From JOPF133 sp052144935 (lineage in GTDB: Bacteria; Acidobacteriota; Terriglobia; Bryobacterales; Bryobacteraceae), in contig JBKQPR010000317.1 of assembly GCA_052144935.1 (NCBI GenBank), forward strand, positions 1 to 24,495: a stretch of 24,495 bases of DNA. Direction: 5' to 3'. Below are positions 7,079 to 14,188 of this stretch, one piece after another (position 1 is the first letter of the stretch; every line of letters begins with the position of its first letter). A program made the translations under genes and the position numbers. The notes beneath the pieces were generated by a model that saw only the letters and a program-made list of their open reading frames with translations, did no database searches and was not told the DNA's origin.

Positions 7079-8062
7079 ATGCACTATCGCGAGTTGGGCC
7101 GCACCGGCTGGAAGGTCTCCAGCATCGGTTTTGGCGCCTGGGCTATTGGCGGCTCCTGGGGCCACGTGGACGACGCCGAATCGTTGGCGGCCTTGCGAAC
7201 GGCCATCGATTGCGGCGTCAACTTCATCGACACCGCCGACGTCTACGGCATGGGCCGCAGCGAGCGCCTGGTCGCGCAACTCAAGCGCGAGCGCAAGGAA
7301 GAGATCGTCGTCGCCACCAAGGCCGGCCGCCGCCTCTCGCCGCACACTGCTGAGGGTTACAACCAGGCGAACCTCACGGCCTTCGTGGAAGACAGCCTGC
7401 GCAATCTGGCCACAGATTGCCTGGACCTGCTGCAATTGCACTGCCCGCCCACGGATGTCTATTACAGCCCGGAGACCTTCGGCGCGCTCGATCGCCTGGT
7501 GGAGCAGGGCAAGGTGCGGTATTACGGCGTGAGCGTGGAGCGCGTCGAGGAGGCCCTCAAGGCCATCGAGTACCCCAACGTCGAGAGCGTGCAGATCGTC
7601 TTCAACTGCTTTCGCCACCGTCCCGCCGAGCTTTTCTTCGAGCGTGCCGCCGCCAGGCGGGTCGGCATCCTGGCGCGCGTTCCGCTGGCCAGCGGGCTGC
7701 TTACCGGGAAGCTCACCCGCCACTCGGAGTTCGCGGCCGGCGACCACCGCAACTTCAACCGCCACGGCGAGGCCTTCGACGTGGGCGAGACTTTTTCGGG
7801 GGTTGGCTACGAGACCGCGCTGGATGCGGTTGAGGAGATCCGGCGCGTGCTGCTCCCCGGAGCCAGCATGGCGCAGTTCGCCCTCCGCTGGATTCTGATG
7901 TTCGATGCGGTCACCTGCGCGATTCCCGGAGGCAAGCGGCCGGCGCAGGTGGTGGAGAACTGTGCGGCGGCGGACCTGCCGCCGCTCTCCGGCGAGCGGA
8001 TGCGCGCCGTCCGGGCGATCTACGATGCCCGAATCCGGCCGCAGGTCCATCAGCGCTGGTAG
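7079..8062 (+). CDS. Aldo/keto reductase
   Basis: 327 aa, NAD(P)H-dependent oxidoreductase with the (beta/alpha)8 fold, cytoplasmic. It begins MHYRELGRTGWKVSSIGFG, the standard start of this family. The catalytic tetrad is intact: D51, Y56 (DTADVYG), K81 (VATKAGR) and H121 (LLQLHCP). The cofactor-binding C-terminal part contains IPGGKRPAQVVEN. It resembles the general-stress/L-galactose-dehydrogenase-like branch, but the substrate cannot be predicted. AAGGA abuts the start codon unusually closely (AAGGAATG). I kept this start because the N-terminus matches the family. The exported hydrolase starts 58 bp later on the same strand. Confidence 0.93.
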   Translation: MHYRELGRTGWKVSSIGFGAWAIGGSWGHVDDAESLAALRTAIDCGVNFIDTADVYGMGRSERLVAQLKRERKEEIVVATKAGRRLSPHTAEGYNQANLTAFVEDSLRNLATDCLDLLQLHCPPTDVYYSPETFGALDRLVEQGKVRYYGVSVERVEEALKAIEYPNVESVQIVFNCFRHRPAELFFERAAARRVGILARVPLASGLLTGKLTRHSEFAAGDHRNFNRHGEAFDVGETFSGVGYETALDAVEEIRRVLLPGASMAQFALRWILMFDAVTCAIPGGKRPAQVVENCAAADLPPLSGERMRAVRAIYDARIRPQVHQRW

Positions 8063-8103
8063 CGACGGTGGCTGGCTAAGCCCGGGCCCACCGGGACGCT
8101 TGG

Positions 8104-8109
8104 TATACT
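8104..8109 (+). promoter_or_regulatory. Possible -10 element for the S9-type hydrolase
   Basis: TATACT lies 11 bases before the ATG at 8121, in the gap after the reductase gene. A matching -35 was not seen. If used, it would give an almost leaderless mRNA. A similar GGTATACT stands before the 88-aa gene on the other strand (10723-10728). Confidence 0.25.
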
Positions 8110-8120
8110 TGCCAGAAAGC

Positions 8121-9200
8121 ATGCTTCGATATCTCTTCGTCCCGATACTGGGTTTGACTCTCTTTGCACAGCAGGCCGGCGACGTTCCGGCGGCGGGCCA
8201 GGGTGGCGGCGGGCGAGGGGGCGGCGCGGCTGCGGCTCCATCGCCGCAGAGCGCGGCCGCCGCATCGGCAGCCGGCGCGGGCGGCGGCGGTATCGATCTG
8301 GATCGCGTCCTCAAGGCGGTCGACGATTTGATGTGGCATATCGAGCTAAGCGATATCGCCGAGGTCGACAAAGTCGAGTACACCAGCCTGCCACCGGCCC
8401 ACATCGGGAATCCGCGCGCGCCCGGGGCGGGCAATCCGCTGATCATCCGCGCCTACACCTTTATCCCTAAGAAGCTGGACCGCTCGAAGCCCCAGCCACT
8501 GATCGTGTTCGCGCACCAGGGCATCCACGCCAACTCCGACACGCGCGATGCCCACATCTTCCGCGAGCTGTTGGAGCAGGGCTACGCGATCTTCTCGCCG
8601 GATTACCGCGGGTCGACCGGCTACGGGCGCGGCTTCTACGAGCAGATCGATTACGGCGGGCGCGAAGTGGAGGATGTCTACCTGGGCACCCAGTGGATGC
8701 TGGAGACGTACAGCTTCCTGGACTCCAAGCGCGTGGGCATGATCGGCTGGAGCCACGGCGGAGGAATCGCCCTGATGAACATTTTTGCCCATCCGCAGAC
8801 GTACGCCGTAGCCTACGCGGGCGTGCCGGTCAGCGACCTGGTGATGCGCATGGGCTACGAGGCGGAACCGTACCGCCAGCTTTACTCGGCGCCCTACCAC
8901 ATCGGCAGGACGGTGCGGGAGGACATGGCCGAGTACCGCAAGCGGTCGCCGGTGACGCACGCCAAGGAGTTGCAGACCCCCCTGCTGATCCACACCAACA
9001 CCAACGACGAGGACGTGAACGTGGCGGAAGTGGAGCACCTGATCGAAGCGCTGAAGGCCGAAGGCAAGAAGTTCGAATACAAGATCTACCAGGACGCGCC
9101 CGGCGGCCATTATTTCAACCGCCTGGACACCAAAGCGGCCAAGGACTCGCGCCGCGAGGTGTACAGGTTTCTGGCGGGCTACCTGCATCCGGGGAGTTAG
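8121..9200 (+). CDS. Exported alpha/beta hydrolase, prolyl-oligopeptidase (S9) type
   Basis: 359 aa. The N-terminus is a signal peptide (MLRYLFVPILGLTLFAQQAG). A glycine/alanine-rich linker (about 26-57, runs of GGGG and AAAA) follows, and then an alpha/beta hydrolase domain (about 105-355). The nucleophile elbow is GWSHGGG with S211. The acid is probably D296 (NTNDEDV) and the base H330 (APGGHYF). The SPDYRGSTGYGRGFYE segment is typical of S9-family serine peptidases and acyl-peptide hydrolases. The usual seven-bladed propeller of S9 enzymes is missing, so this is a stand-alone catalytic domain that could act on peptides or esters in the periplasm. The start at 8121 is preceded by weak GAAAG. 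It ends 8 bp before a perfect 39-bp inverted repeat. Confidence 0.9.
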   Translation: MLRYLFVPILGLTLFAQQAGDVPAAGQGGGGRGGGAAAAPSPQSAAAASAAGAGGGGIDLDRVLKAVDDLMWHIELSDIAEVDKVEYTSLPPAHIGNPRAPGAGNPLIIRAYTFIPKKLDRSKPQPLIVFAHQGIHANSDTRDAHIFRELLEQGYAIFSPDYRGSTGYGRGFYEQIDYGGREVEDVYLGTQWMLETYSFLDSKRVGMIGWSHGGGIALMNIFAHPQTYAVAYAGVPVSDLVMRMGYEAEPYRQLYSAPYHIGRTVREDMAEYRKRSPVTHAKELQTPLLIHTNTNDEDVNVAEVEHLIEALKAEGKKFEYKIYQDAPGGHYFNRLDTKAAKDSRREVYRFLAGYLHPGS

Positions 9201-9208
9201 CGGGTTTT

Positions 9209-9311
9209 TCACCGCAGAGACGCAGAGAGCGCGGAGGAAGCGCAGAGGGAAAACCAAAATGAGTGTTGTCTTCTCTGCGCTTCCTCCGCGCTCTCTGCGT
9301 CTCTGCGGTGA
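9209..9311. repeat. Perfect inverted repeat, 39-bp arms, between convergent genes
   Basis: Bases 9209-9247, starting TCACCGCAGAGACGCAGAGA, are the exact reverse complement of 9273-9311, with a 25-base spacer. It fills the 121-bp gap between the hydrolase and the cyclophilin gene, which converge on it. In RNA either strand would form a very stable hairpin, so it could end transcription from both sides. From memory, CCGCAGAGACGCAGAG-type repeats are dispersed in many environmental bacterial genomes. I treat it as a dispersed repeat co-opted as, or acting as, a bidirectional terminator. Confidence 0.8.
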
Positions 9312-9321
9312 GGGCTCGGCC

Positions 9322-10479
9322 TCAGTCGATGGTCGCCTCGATGATCTCCAGCCGCTGCTTGGGAGCCTCGCCGTCCACCTCTTCCTTCTCGAACGCGTCC
9401 AGCACTTCCATGCCGGCCACGATCCGCCCGAAAGCGGAGTACTTGCCCTCCAGGTGCGGCGCGTCGCCCAGCATCAGGAAGAACGAGGTAGTGGCCGAGT
9501 CCGGATCGTCGCCGCGGGCCATCGAGACGATCCCGCGGGTGTGCTTCACATCGTCGCGGAATTCGCCCTTCAGCGGACGGACCCAGCGGTCGGCCGGATG
9601 GGCCGCGCCGCCCACGCGCGTATCGCCCATGCCGCCCTGCACTACGAAGCCTTTGATCAACCGGTGAAAAGCGGTGCCGTTATACCAGCCGGTGGCCGTC
9701 AGCTTCAGGAAATTGCGCACGTGGTTGGGCGCCCAATCCGGCTCCATTTTGATCCGGATCGCGCCCAGTGTGGTCTTCAGGGTGACGGTTTTGCGCATCT
9801 CGTCGGGCGTGGCGTTGAGGAACGGCTCTACCTTCTTCTTCTCGATCGCCACCTTCAGGATGCGCACGGGCGTCCGGGTCAGGTTGTTGGAGTCGGCCGG
9901 CGCCTGCGAGATCTTCTCCACCACGTCCATGCCCTCGGTGACCCGCCCGAAGGCCGAGAACTGGCCATCGAGCTGAGGCTGCGGGGAAACGCACACGAAG
10001 AACTGGCTGCCATCGCTATCGGCTTTGCCCGGGATGCGGACGGTGGAGACCACGCCGCGCTCGTGCTTGAGGTCGCTGAATTCGTCCTTCAACAGATTCA
10101 GCCCGCCGGTGCCCCACAGGGTTCGCGGCGTTTTGGCGTCCTTGAGCAGCGGGTCGCCGCCCTGGACGATGCCGTAGGAAACCACGCGGAAGAAGGCGCT
10201 GCCATCGTAGTAGCCCTGGCGCGCGCGGGCGATGAACTGTTCCACGTGCCGGGGGGCCTTGGCGGGCGCGAACTCGAAGCGGAAGACGCCCAGGCCGGTC
10301 GAGACCACGGCTTCCACCTCGCTGGGAGGCAACTCCGCGGGCGGCAGTTCCGCATGCGCTTGGGGCGCCTGGGGCCACACGGCCGCGACGGGGATCAGCA
10401 GGAGCGCCAGGCGGGCGGCCCGTGGGCCGTGCCTCTTATTGCAAGCGGGGACGGAGTTGTTCGTTGGACACCAGCCCAT
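9322..10479 (-). CDS. Exported double-domain cyclophilin-type peptidyl-prolyl isomerase
   Basis: 385 aa from the ATG at 10479. A hydrophobic stretch (about 22-35) ending in QAPQAHA suggests a signal peptide with an unusually long, basic N-region. Two cyclophilin domains follow, about 55-192 and 232-382. Domain 2 keeps FHRLIKGFVVQGG with the catalytic Arg, but has TTSFFLML where SQFF is expected. Domain 1 has FFRVVSYGIVQGG and keeps SQFFV. Each domain thus lacks a different conserved residue. The role would be proline isomerisation during folding in the periplasm. The start is uncertain. The ATG at 10479 overlaps the upstream 88-aa gene by 44 bp with no clear Shine-Dalgarno; an in-frame ATG at 10518 is also open. 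Starting at the next GTG would remove the signal peptide. Confidence 0.88.
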   Translation of the reverse strand: MGWCPTNNSVPACNKRHGPRAARLALLLIPVAAVWPQAPQAHAELPPAELPPSEVEAVVSTGLGVFRFEFAPAKAPRHVEQFIARARQGYYDGSAFFRVVSYGIVQGGDPLLKDAKTPRTLWGTGGLNLLKDEFSDLKHERGVVSTVRIPGKADSDGSQFFVCVSPQPQLDGQFSAFGRVTEGMDVVEKISQAPADSNNLTRTPVRILKVAIEKKKVEPFLNATPDEMRKTVTLKTTLGAIRIKMEPDWAPNHVRNFLKLTATGWYNGTAFHRLIKGFVVQGGMGDTRVGGAAHPADRWVRPLKGEFRDDVKHTRGIVSMARGDDPDSATTSFFLMLGDAPHLEGKYSAFGRIVAGMEVLDAFEKEEVDGEAPKQRLEIIEATID

Positions 10480-10702
10480 CGAAGATCGCCAGCACCTGTT
10501 TCCGGTAGGCGTACACATGTCGCAGGTTGTCCCGGAAGGAGGCCTCGAAGTCGTGAGCCTTCATCCATTTGTCGATCATGCCCCGAGGTACGTCGATATC
10601 CTGCCGGAGAGTCTCCACGTCGTGTCCCCTGAGGAAGAGGCCATAGAAAAAGGCCGCCTCCCGCTGGGGAGCCAAGGGGTCGAATTCGTCTCTCGCCGTC
10701 AT
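10436..10702 (-). CDS. Small 88-aa protein, possible helix-turn-helix
   Basis: I do not recognise a named family. The protein has the segment DVETLRQDIDVPRGMIDKWMKA (about 28-49), which reads like a helix-turn-helix. It is followed by FRDNLRHVYAYRKQVLAIFDG. There is no signal peptide or membrane segment. The predicted promoter just upstream (-35 TTGCCG, -10 TATACT) and the overlap with the downstream cyclophilin gene suggest a two-gene transcript. The protein-like composition and distinct start support it being real. A DNA-binding role is inference. Confidence 0.7.
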   Translation of the reverse strand: MTARDEFDPLAPQREAAFFYGLFLRGHDVETLRQDIDVPRGMIDKWMKAHDFEASFRDNLRHVYAYRKQVLAIFDGLVSNEQLRPRLQ

Positions 10703-10722
10703 AAAGTCTCAGCGAAAATGTC

Positions 10723-10752
10723 AGTATACCGGTGGCCCCAACCTTACGGCAA
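10723..10752 (-). promoter_or_regulatory. Candidate sigma-70-like promoter for the 88-aa gene and cyclophilin
   Basis: On the minus strand TTGCCG (10752-10747) and TATACT (10728-10723) are separated by 18 bases. The -10 ends 20 bases before the ATG at 10702. Only the -10 is a strong match. Confidence 0.45.
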
Positions 10753-10760
10753 GTCCAAAA

Positions 10761-10784
10761 ATTGGAGGGGGCATTGGAGGGGGC
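10761..10784. repeat. 12-bp tandem duplication
   Basis: ATTGGAGGGGGC is present twice back to back without mismatch, at the edge of the G-rich array. Confidence 0.8.
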
Positions 10785-10795
10785 GGGCGGGCGAT

Positions 10796-10988
10796 AGCAA
10801 GAGGGCCGGGTTCTGAGGCCCCGGGGGCGGGCGGGCCGGGGGGACGAGTCGGGAGCCGGGGGCGGGTCGGCAAGAAGGCTGGGGCGGAGCCGGCGCGGTC
10901 TGGGAGGACGGCCAGGTCGGGGCCCGGCGCGGGCCGACAGGAGAGCCGGGTCGGGCGGGCCAGCGCGGGCGGGCAAGAGGGCCGGGCC
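10796..10988. repeat. Degenerate G-rich repeat array (GGCAAGAGGGCCGGG family)
   Basis: Units close to GGCAAGAGGGCCGGGTC occur at 10796, 10869, 10902, 10936 and 10972, with a weaker one near 10853. Most lie 33-36 bp apart and are separated by variable G/C-rich spacers. The same unit recurs at 21347-21467. The spacers differ and the units are imperfect, so this is not a CRISPR array. Runs of GGG could allow G-quadruplexes. Confidence 0.7.
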
Positions 10989-11082
10989 GCGGGACGCCCG
11001 CCAGGGGGGTATCTGCGGGCGTATGCCGCCCGGACCGCCAGGGCGCTTTTGAGGCGCGCCGCGGGGCGCCCGCGAGGGGGCA

Positions 11083-11154
11083 AAAATCGGTTCGTTTGGC
11101 AGCCTGCAAGTGGCTTGGATCGTGAGGGTTGGCGACGAAAATGGGTCCGTTTGG
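11083..11154. repeat. Pair of 17-bp direct repeats
   Basis: AAAATCGGTTCGTTTGG (11083-11099) and AAAATGGGTCCGTTTGG (11138-11154) match in 15 of 17 positions, 55 bp apart. Just after the second lies GTTTG-TC-CAAAC. This could be a small non-autonomous element or a protein-binding pair. The function is unknown. Confidence 0.6.
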
Positions 11155-11418
11155 TATGTTTGTCCAAACAGAACTTTGGAGGGGCCGGCGGCTGATTCGG
11201 CGCCGGTGGAATGAGCGGGGTTGGGATGCGTGGGCATATGCCTCCAATTGGAGGTATAGCACGGTGACAGGGCGAGGCCAGCGGGCGGGGAGGGTAAGGG
11301 ACTGGAAAGACAGGGGTTGCTCTTCGAGGAAGTTTGTCAACGGCCCGCGCGGGATGGCGGAAAGAGGCAGGGCTGCCGGAATTGTCGACGAAGCTCCTGA
11401 ATTGGGCTGAGGCACCCT

Positions 11419-13218
11419 TCAAGGCAGGCCTAGCTGCTTGCGCAGCGCTTTGATGCGCGGGTCGTCTCGAATGGAATCGAGTTCGGGGACGGCGAGGGCC
11501 AGGCCAACGCGCAGGGGGCCTTGGTTGGCGGTTCGCTGCACGGCTTCGATGGCTCGGGTCTTATCGCCCAGGCCGATGTAGGTGAGCGCCTGGTGATAAG
11601 GATTGCGCCAATCGTCGTCGATGATTTTTTGTGCTTCGTCGCGGCGTCCCAGGAGTCCATAGGCGTATCCGAGGTAACCTCGCATCGGAGCGCCGATGGG
11701 CACCCCTTTGGCTACGCCGGCAGCGAGAATTTCCATACCCTCTTTCAAGCGGCCCTGTCCCAGACGGGCGCGGCCCAGGCATTCATAGCGTACCGGCTCG
11801 CGGGGCGCGGGCCAGCAGTGGCAGTCTTCCGGAAGTTTCTGGCACTCCATCGCGGCCTCATCGTAGAGATGAGACGAAAGCAGCACATAAGCAAGTTCGG
11901 AGCGGACTTCGGGCGAGAGCGGATCGAATTTCTCCGCGATGCGCATCTCCTGGAGAGCTTCGCGAATGCGGCCCCCCTGCATCAAGACATAAACGCAATA
12001 ATCGGCATAGCTTTCCGAGCGGCTGGGATTGAGTTGGATGGCTTTGCGAAAGCTCTTTTCCGCCGCCATCCAATTGCCTTCGCGGGCGTAGACCATTCCC
12101 AAGGAGGCGTGCGCATCGGCCAGAGAGGGATCTAACTGGACGGCTTTTTCGGCCGCGGCGCGCATCTTGGGAAGCTGGCCGATGGGGTCGCCATTGTTGG
12201 TGCTGCTGACGTAGGCGTATGCCTCTGCCAAACCCGCGTAGGCAGGCGCGAACGAAGGATCTTTGGCGATGGAATCCTGGAAGAGGCCGGCGCTGTCGTG
12301 CAGCCCGGCGGCGCGAGCCTTCAGATAAAGGTCGTAAGCTTCGGGATTCACTTCGGAACGTTTGCGCTGACGTCCGAGTTTAATGGGCAGGTTGCCGGCG
12401 ATGGCCCGGGCGATGCCGTCCTGCACGGAGAGGATGTCGGAGACATTGCGCTCGAACCGGCCCGACCACAGCGAAAAGTCGTCGCGGACGCGGATGAGTT
12501 GCGCGTTGATGCGCAAGGTATCTCCGGCGCGCAGGATGGATCCCTCCACGATATAGTCGGCCGATAGTTCCCTGCCGGATTCGCGAATGTTTCGTGACTT
12601 CCCTTTGAGCGCGAAAGAGGAGGTTCGCGACCGGACGGCGAGACCGTCGAAGGCCGCCAGGGTGCGGATGAGTTCATCGGTAAGGCCGTCGGCGAGGTAA
12701 TCGTTGGCAGGGTCATGGCTGATGTTTTCGATGGGCAGGACGGCGACTGAAATCGGGGCATTGCGCCAGAACGCCCACCAGCCGATGCCGCCCGACAAAA
12801 GGACCGCGCCCGCGACGGCCGCGGCCAGGCGGAATGGAAACCTGCGTGGCGCCGGAGGGGTGGCTGGGGAATCTACCTGAGACAGCCGGAAAGCGGGGAC
12901 GTATCCGCCGCGAGGAAGCTCGATCACCAGCGGATCGTTCGCCCCCTCGGCCAAATAATACTCGCCAAGGCGGGCGCGCAAGCGTCCCGCTTCGGTTCGA
13001 ACGATCGCATCCCGCTTAGGGTTGTAATCAGCCGGGCGGCCGAAGACTTCGGTGGCGATAACGGTTTCCTTTAACTCGGCGCTGCGGCCTTCGAGACTCC
13101 GCTGGACTACAAATTGGAGGAAGCGGGACATGCGCTCATTATGGGCAAAACCGGGGCTCCCGAGGATTCGCTCAAGCTCTTGCCGGACAGCCGCGACATC
13201 CGGTACTCCTGGGGTCAT
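11419..13218 (-). CDS. Membrane-anchored winged-helix-like / TolB-N / TPR regulator
   Basis: 599 aa. Residues about 1-110 form a domain seen at the front of many acidobacterial signalling proteins (MSRFLQFVVQRSLEGR, AIVRTEAGRLRARLGEYY, ELPRGGYVPAF) and thought to bind DNA like a winged helix. One membrane segment follows (about 130-150). A TolB-N/FlgO-like domain (about 156-275: VAVLPIENISHDPANDYLADG, DYIVEGSILRAGDTLRIN) and several TPR units (about 295-599) would then be extracytoplasmic. This layout resembles CadC/ToxR-type one-component regulators: DNA binding inside, sensing outside. The start ATG at 13218 has GGA 6 bases upstream. It diverges from the exported beta-propeller genes with 119 bp between starts, so it is a candidate regulator of that island. 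That link is inferred from position. Confidence 0.87.
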   Translation of the reverse strand: MTPGVPDVAAVRQELERILGSPGFAHNERMSRFLQFVVQRSLEGRSAELKETVIATEVFGRPADYNPKRDAIVRTEAGRLRARLGEYYLAEGANDPLVIELPRGGYVPAFRLSQVDSPATPPAPRRFPFRLAAAVAGAVLLSGGIGWWAFWRNAPISVAVLPIENISHDPANDYLADGLTDELIRTLAAFDGLAVRSRTSSFALKGKSRNIRESGRELSADYIVEGSILRAGDTLRINAQLIRVRDDFSLWSGRFERNVSDILSVQDGIARAIAGNLPIKLGRQRKRSEVNPEAYDLYLKARAAGLHDSAGLFQDSIAKDPSFAPAYAGLAEAYAYVSSTNNGDPIGQLPKMRAAAEKAVQLDPSLADAHASLGMVYAREGNWMAAEKSFRKAIQLNPSRSESYADYCVYVLMQGGRIREALQEMRIAEKFDPLSPEVRSELAYVLLSSHLYDEAAMECQKLPEDCHCWPAPREPVRYECLGRARLGQGRLKEGMEILAAGVAKGVPIGAPMRGYLGYAYGLLGRRDEAQKIIDDDWRNPYHQALTYIGLGDKTRAIEAVQRTANQGPLRVGLALAVPELDSIRDDPRIKALRKQLGLP

Positions 13219-13337
13219 TCATTCCGAGGATACCGATTATTTTTTCGATTCTGCAAGGGTTTAAAACCCCCATTCAACTCCTGTTGGATTGCGGTACCAG
13301 CCATTCAAACGGCACCCTAGGTGAGAAGGAGGAGAGA
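13219..13337. promoter_or_regulatory. Divergent promoter region between regulator and propeller island
   Basis: This 119-bp region is AT-richer than its surroundings. It holds GGGTTT-A-AAACCC (13257-13269), a small perfect inverted repeat that could be an operator, and a very strong Shine-Dalgarno for the plus-strand gene. No clear -35/-10 pairs were found. Confidence 0.35.
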
Positions 13338-14174
13338 ATGGGAACTGTTTTCCATTTTGCCCGCCTGACGTCAGCATTTTTTCTGGTTTTGAGCGCCGCC
13401 TCCGCGCAGTCGTTCGTGATTTCCACGTTCGCGGGCGGTCCTCCGGGAGCTCTGGCGCCGGTCGCCGCGCTCGCCGCCTCCATCGGCCAGCCGGAGCCGG
13501 TCGCCGCCGACGCCTCCGGGAACCTGTACGTCTCGAGCAGTGCGAACTACATTTTCAAAGTCGACCGCAAAGGAGTGCTGACGCGGGTCGCCGGGAACGG
13601 GCACGGGGGCTTCGCCGGGGATGGCGGAACCGCCGCTCAATCGGGGCTCAAGTTCGGCGCTGCCGATATCTACGGCTATGCCGGGGGATACCTGGCCCTC
13701 GACCGGGCGGGCAACCTCTATGTAGCCGACCCCGGTAACGGGCGAATTCGCAGAATTGCGCCCGATGGCGCCATCAGCACCATTGCGGGCGACGGCGTTT
13801 GGGGCGATCGCGGCGACGGAGGCCCGGCCGTCGACGCCCATCTGGGAACGGTCTCCGGAATTGCCGTCGACAGCGCCGGCGATGTCTACATCGCCGACCA
13901 GGGGCGCCGCAACCGCATCCGCGTCATTTCGACCGGCGGCAACATCAATACCCTTCCCGCATCCACAAGCCTCAACCTCCAGGGCATGGCGGGCCTGGCG
14001 ACGGATTCGCAGGGCAATCTCTACGTGGCCGATTACGCCGGTAACCGGGTAATCGAGATCTCGCCCGCCGGAGCTGGTTCGTGCACCGATTTTCCGAGCA
14101 ACAGCATGAACTTGTGCTGGAGGTTACGGAGCAACAGGGGGGCGGCCGTCGCTTCGAGCGGCATCTGGTGCTGA
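13338..14174 (+). CDS. Truncated exported NHL-repeat protein
   Basis: 278 aa. The ATG at 13338 has AAGGAGG just upstream, a very strong site; the frame stays open to 13284 but without support. A signal peptide is clear (hydrophobic SAFFLVLSAASAQS). NHL repeats follow, with the acidobacterial spacer GFAGDGGTA and GDRGDGGPA, and blades such as YLALDRAGNLYVADPGNGRIRR, GIAVDSAGDVYIADQGRRN and GLATDSQGNLYVADYAGNR. Only about four blades are present, too few for the usual six to ten. After VIEISPAGAG the sequence turns atypical (Cys, Trp and Ser rich) and stops. From about 14069 a different frame looks more protein-like and ends at 14188. I therefore think the 3' end was replaced by recombination or deletion. 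It may still be made and exported, but it is probably not a closed propeller. Confidence 0.75.
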   Translation: MGTVFHFARLTSAFFLVLSAASAQSFVISTFAGGPPGALAPVAALAASIGQPEPVAADASGNLYVSSSANYIFKVDRKGVLTRVAGNGHGGFAGDGGTAAQSGLKFGAADIYGYAGGYLALDRAGNLYVADPGNGRIRRIAPDGAISTIAGDGVWGDRGDGGPAVDAHLGTVSGIAVDSAGDVYIADQGRRNRIRVISTGGNINTLPASTSLNLQGMAGLATDSQGNLYVADYAGNRVIEISPAGAGSCTDFPSNSMNLCWRLRSNRGAAVASSGIWC

Positions 14175-14188
14175 AGGAATTACGATGA
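14045..14188 (+). pseudogene. Possible 3' remnant of another gene in a second frame
   Basis: In the frame ending with the TGA at 14186-14188 the DNA reads SWFVHRFSEQQHELVLEVTE and then a FERHLVLKELR end. This alternates hydrophobic and charged residues like a real beta-rich C-terminus, unlike the tail of the NHL frame over the same bases. It has no start of its own. I suggest it is the tail end of a lost gene joined to the NHL gene. The family was not recognised. Confidence 0.35.

Larger units (their letters stand above)
10703..11418. other. 716-bp repeat-rich non-coding region
   Basis: The open frames here are low-complexity Pro/Arg/Ala translations with no family resemblance, so I call no gene. 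The contents, each listed separately, are a candidate promoter (10723-10752), a 12-bp tandem duplication (10761-10784), a G-rich degenerate repeat array (10796-10988) and a pair of 17-bp direct repeats (11083-11154). The strand asymmetry (G-rich on plus) is extreme between about 10760 and 11080. Confidence 0.6.

Noticed and set aside
7007..8446. Minus-strand open frame of 479 codons opposite the reductase and hydrolase
   Set aside because: It is antisense to two well-supported enzymes with complete catalytic motifs.
8346..9257. Minus-strand open frame opposite the S9-type hydrolase
   Set aside because: Shadow frame; the hydrolase has a full catalytic triad on the plus strand.
9259..10632. 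Plus-strand open frame of 457 codons opposite the cyclophilin gene
   Set aside because: The minus strand encodes two recognisable cyclophilin domains. The plus-strand translation has no matching features.
10796..10988. Possible CRISPR array
   Set aside because: Units of about 17 bp are imperfect, and the spacers are short, GC-only and variable in length. No cas genes are present.
10721..11422. Pro/Arg/Ser-rich minus-strand open frames of 220-280 codons
   Set aside because: They translate G-rich repeats; no start signal or domain. Treated as repeat DNA.
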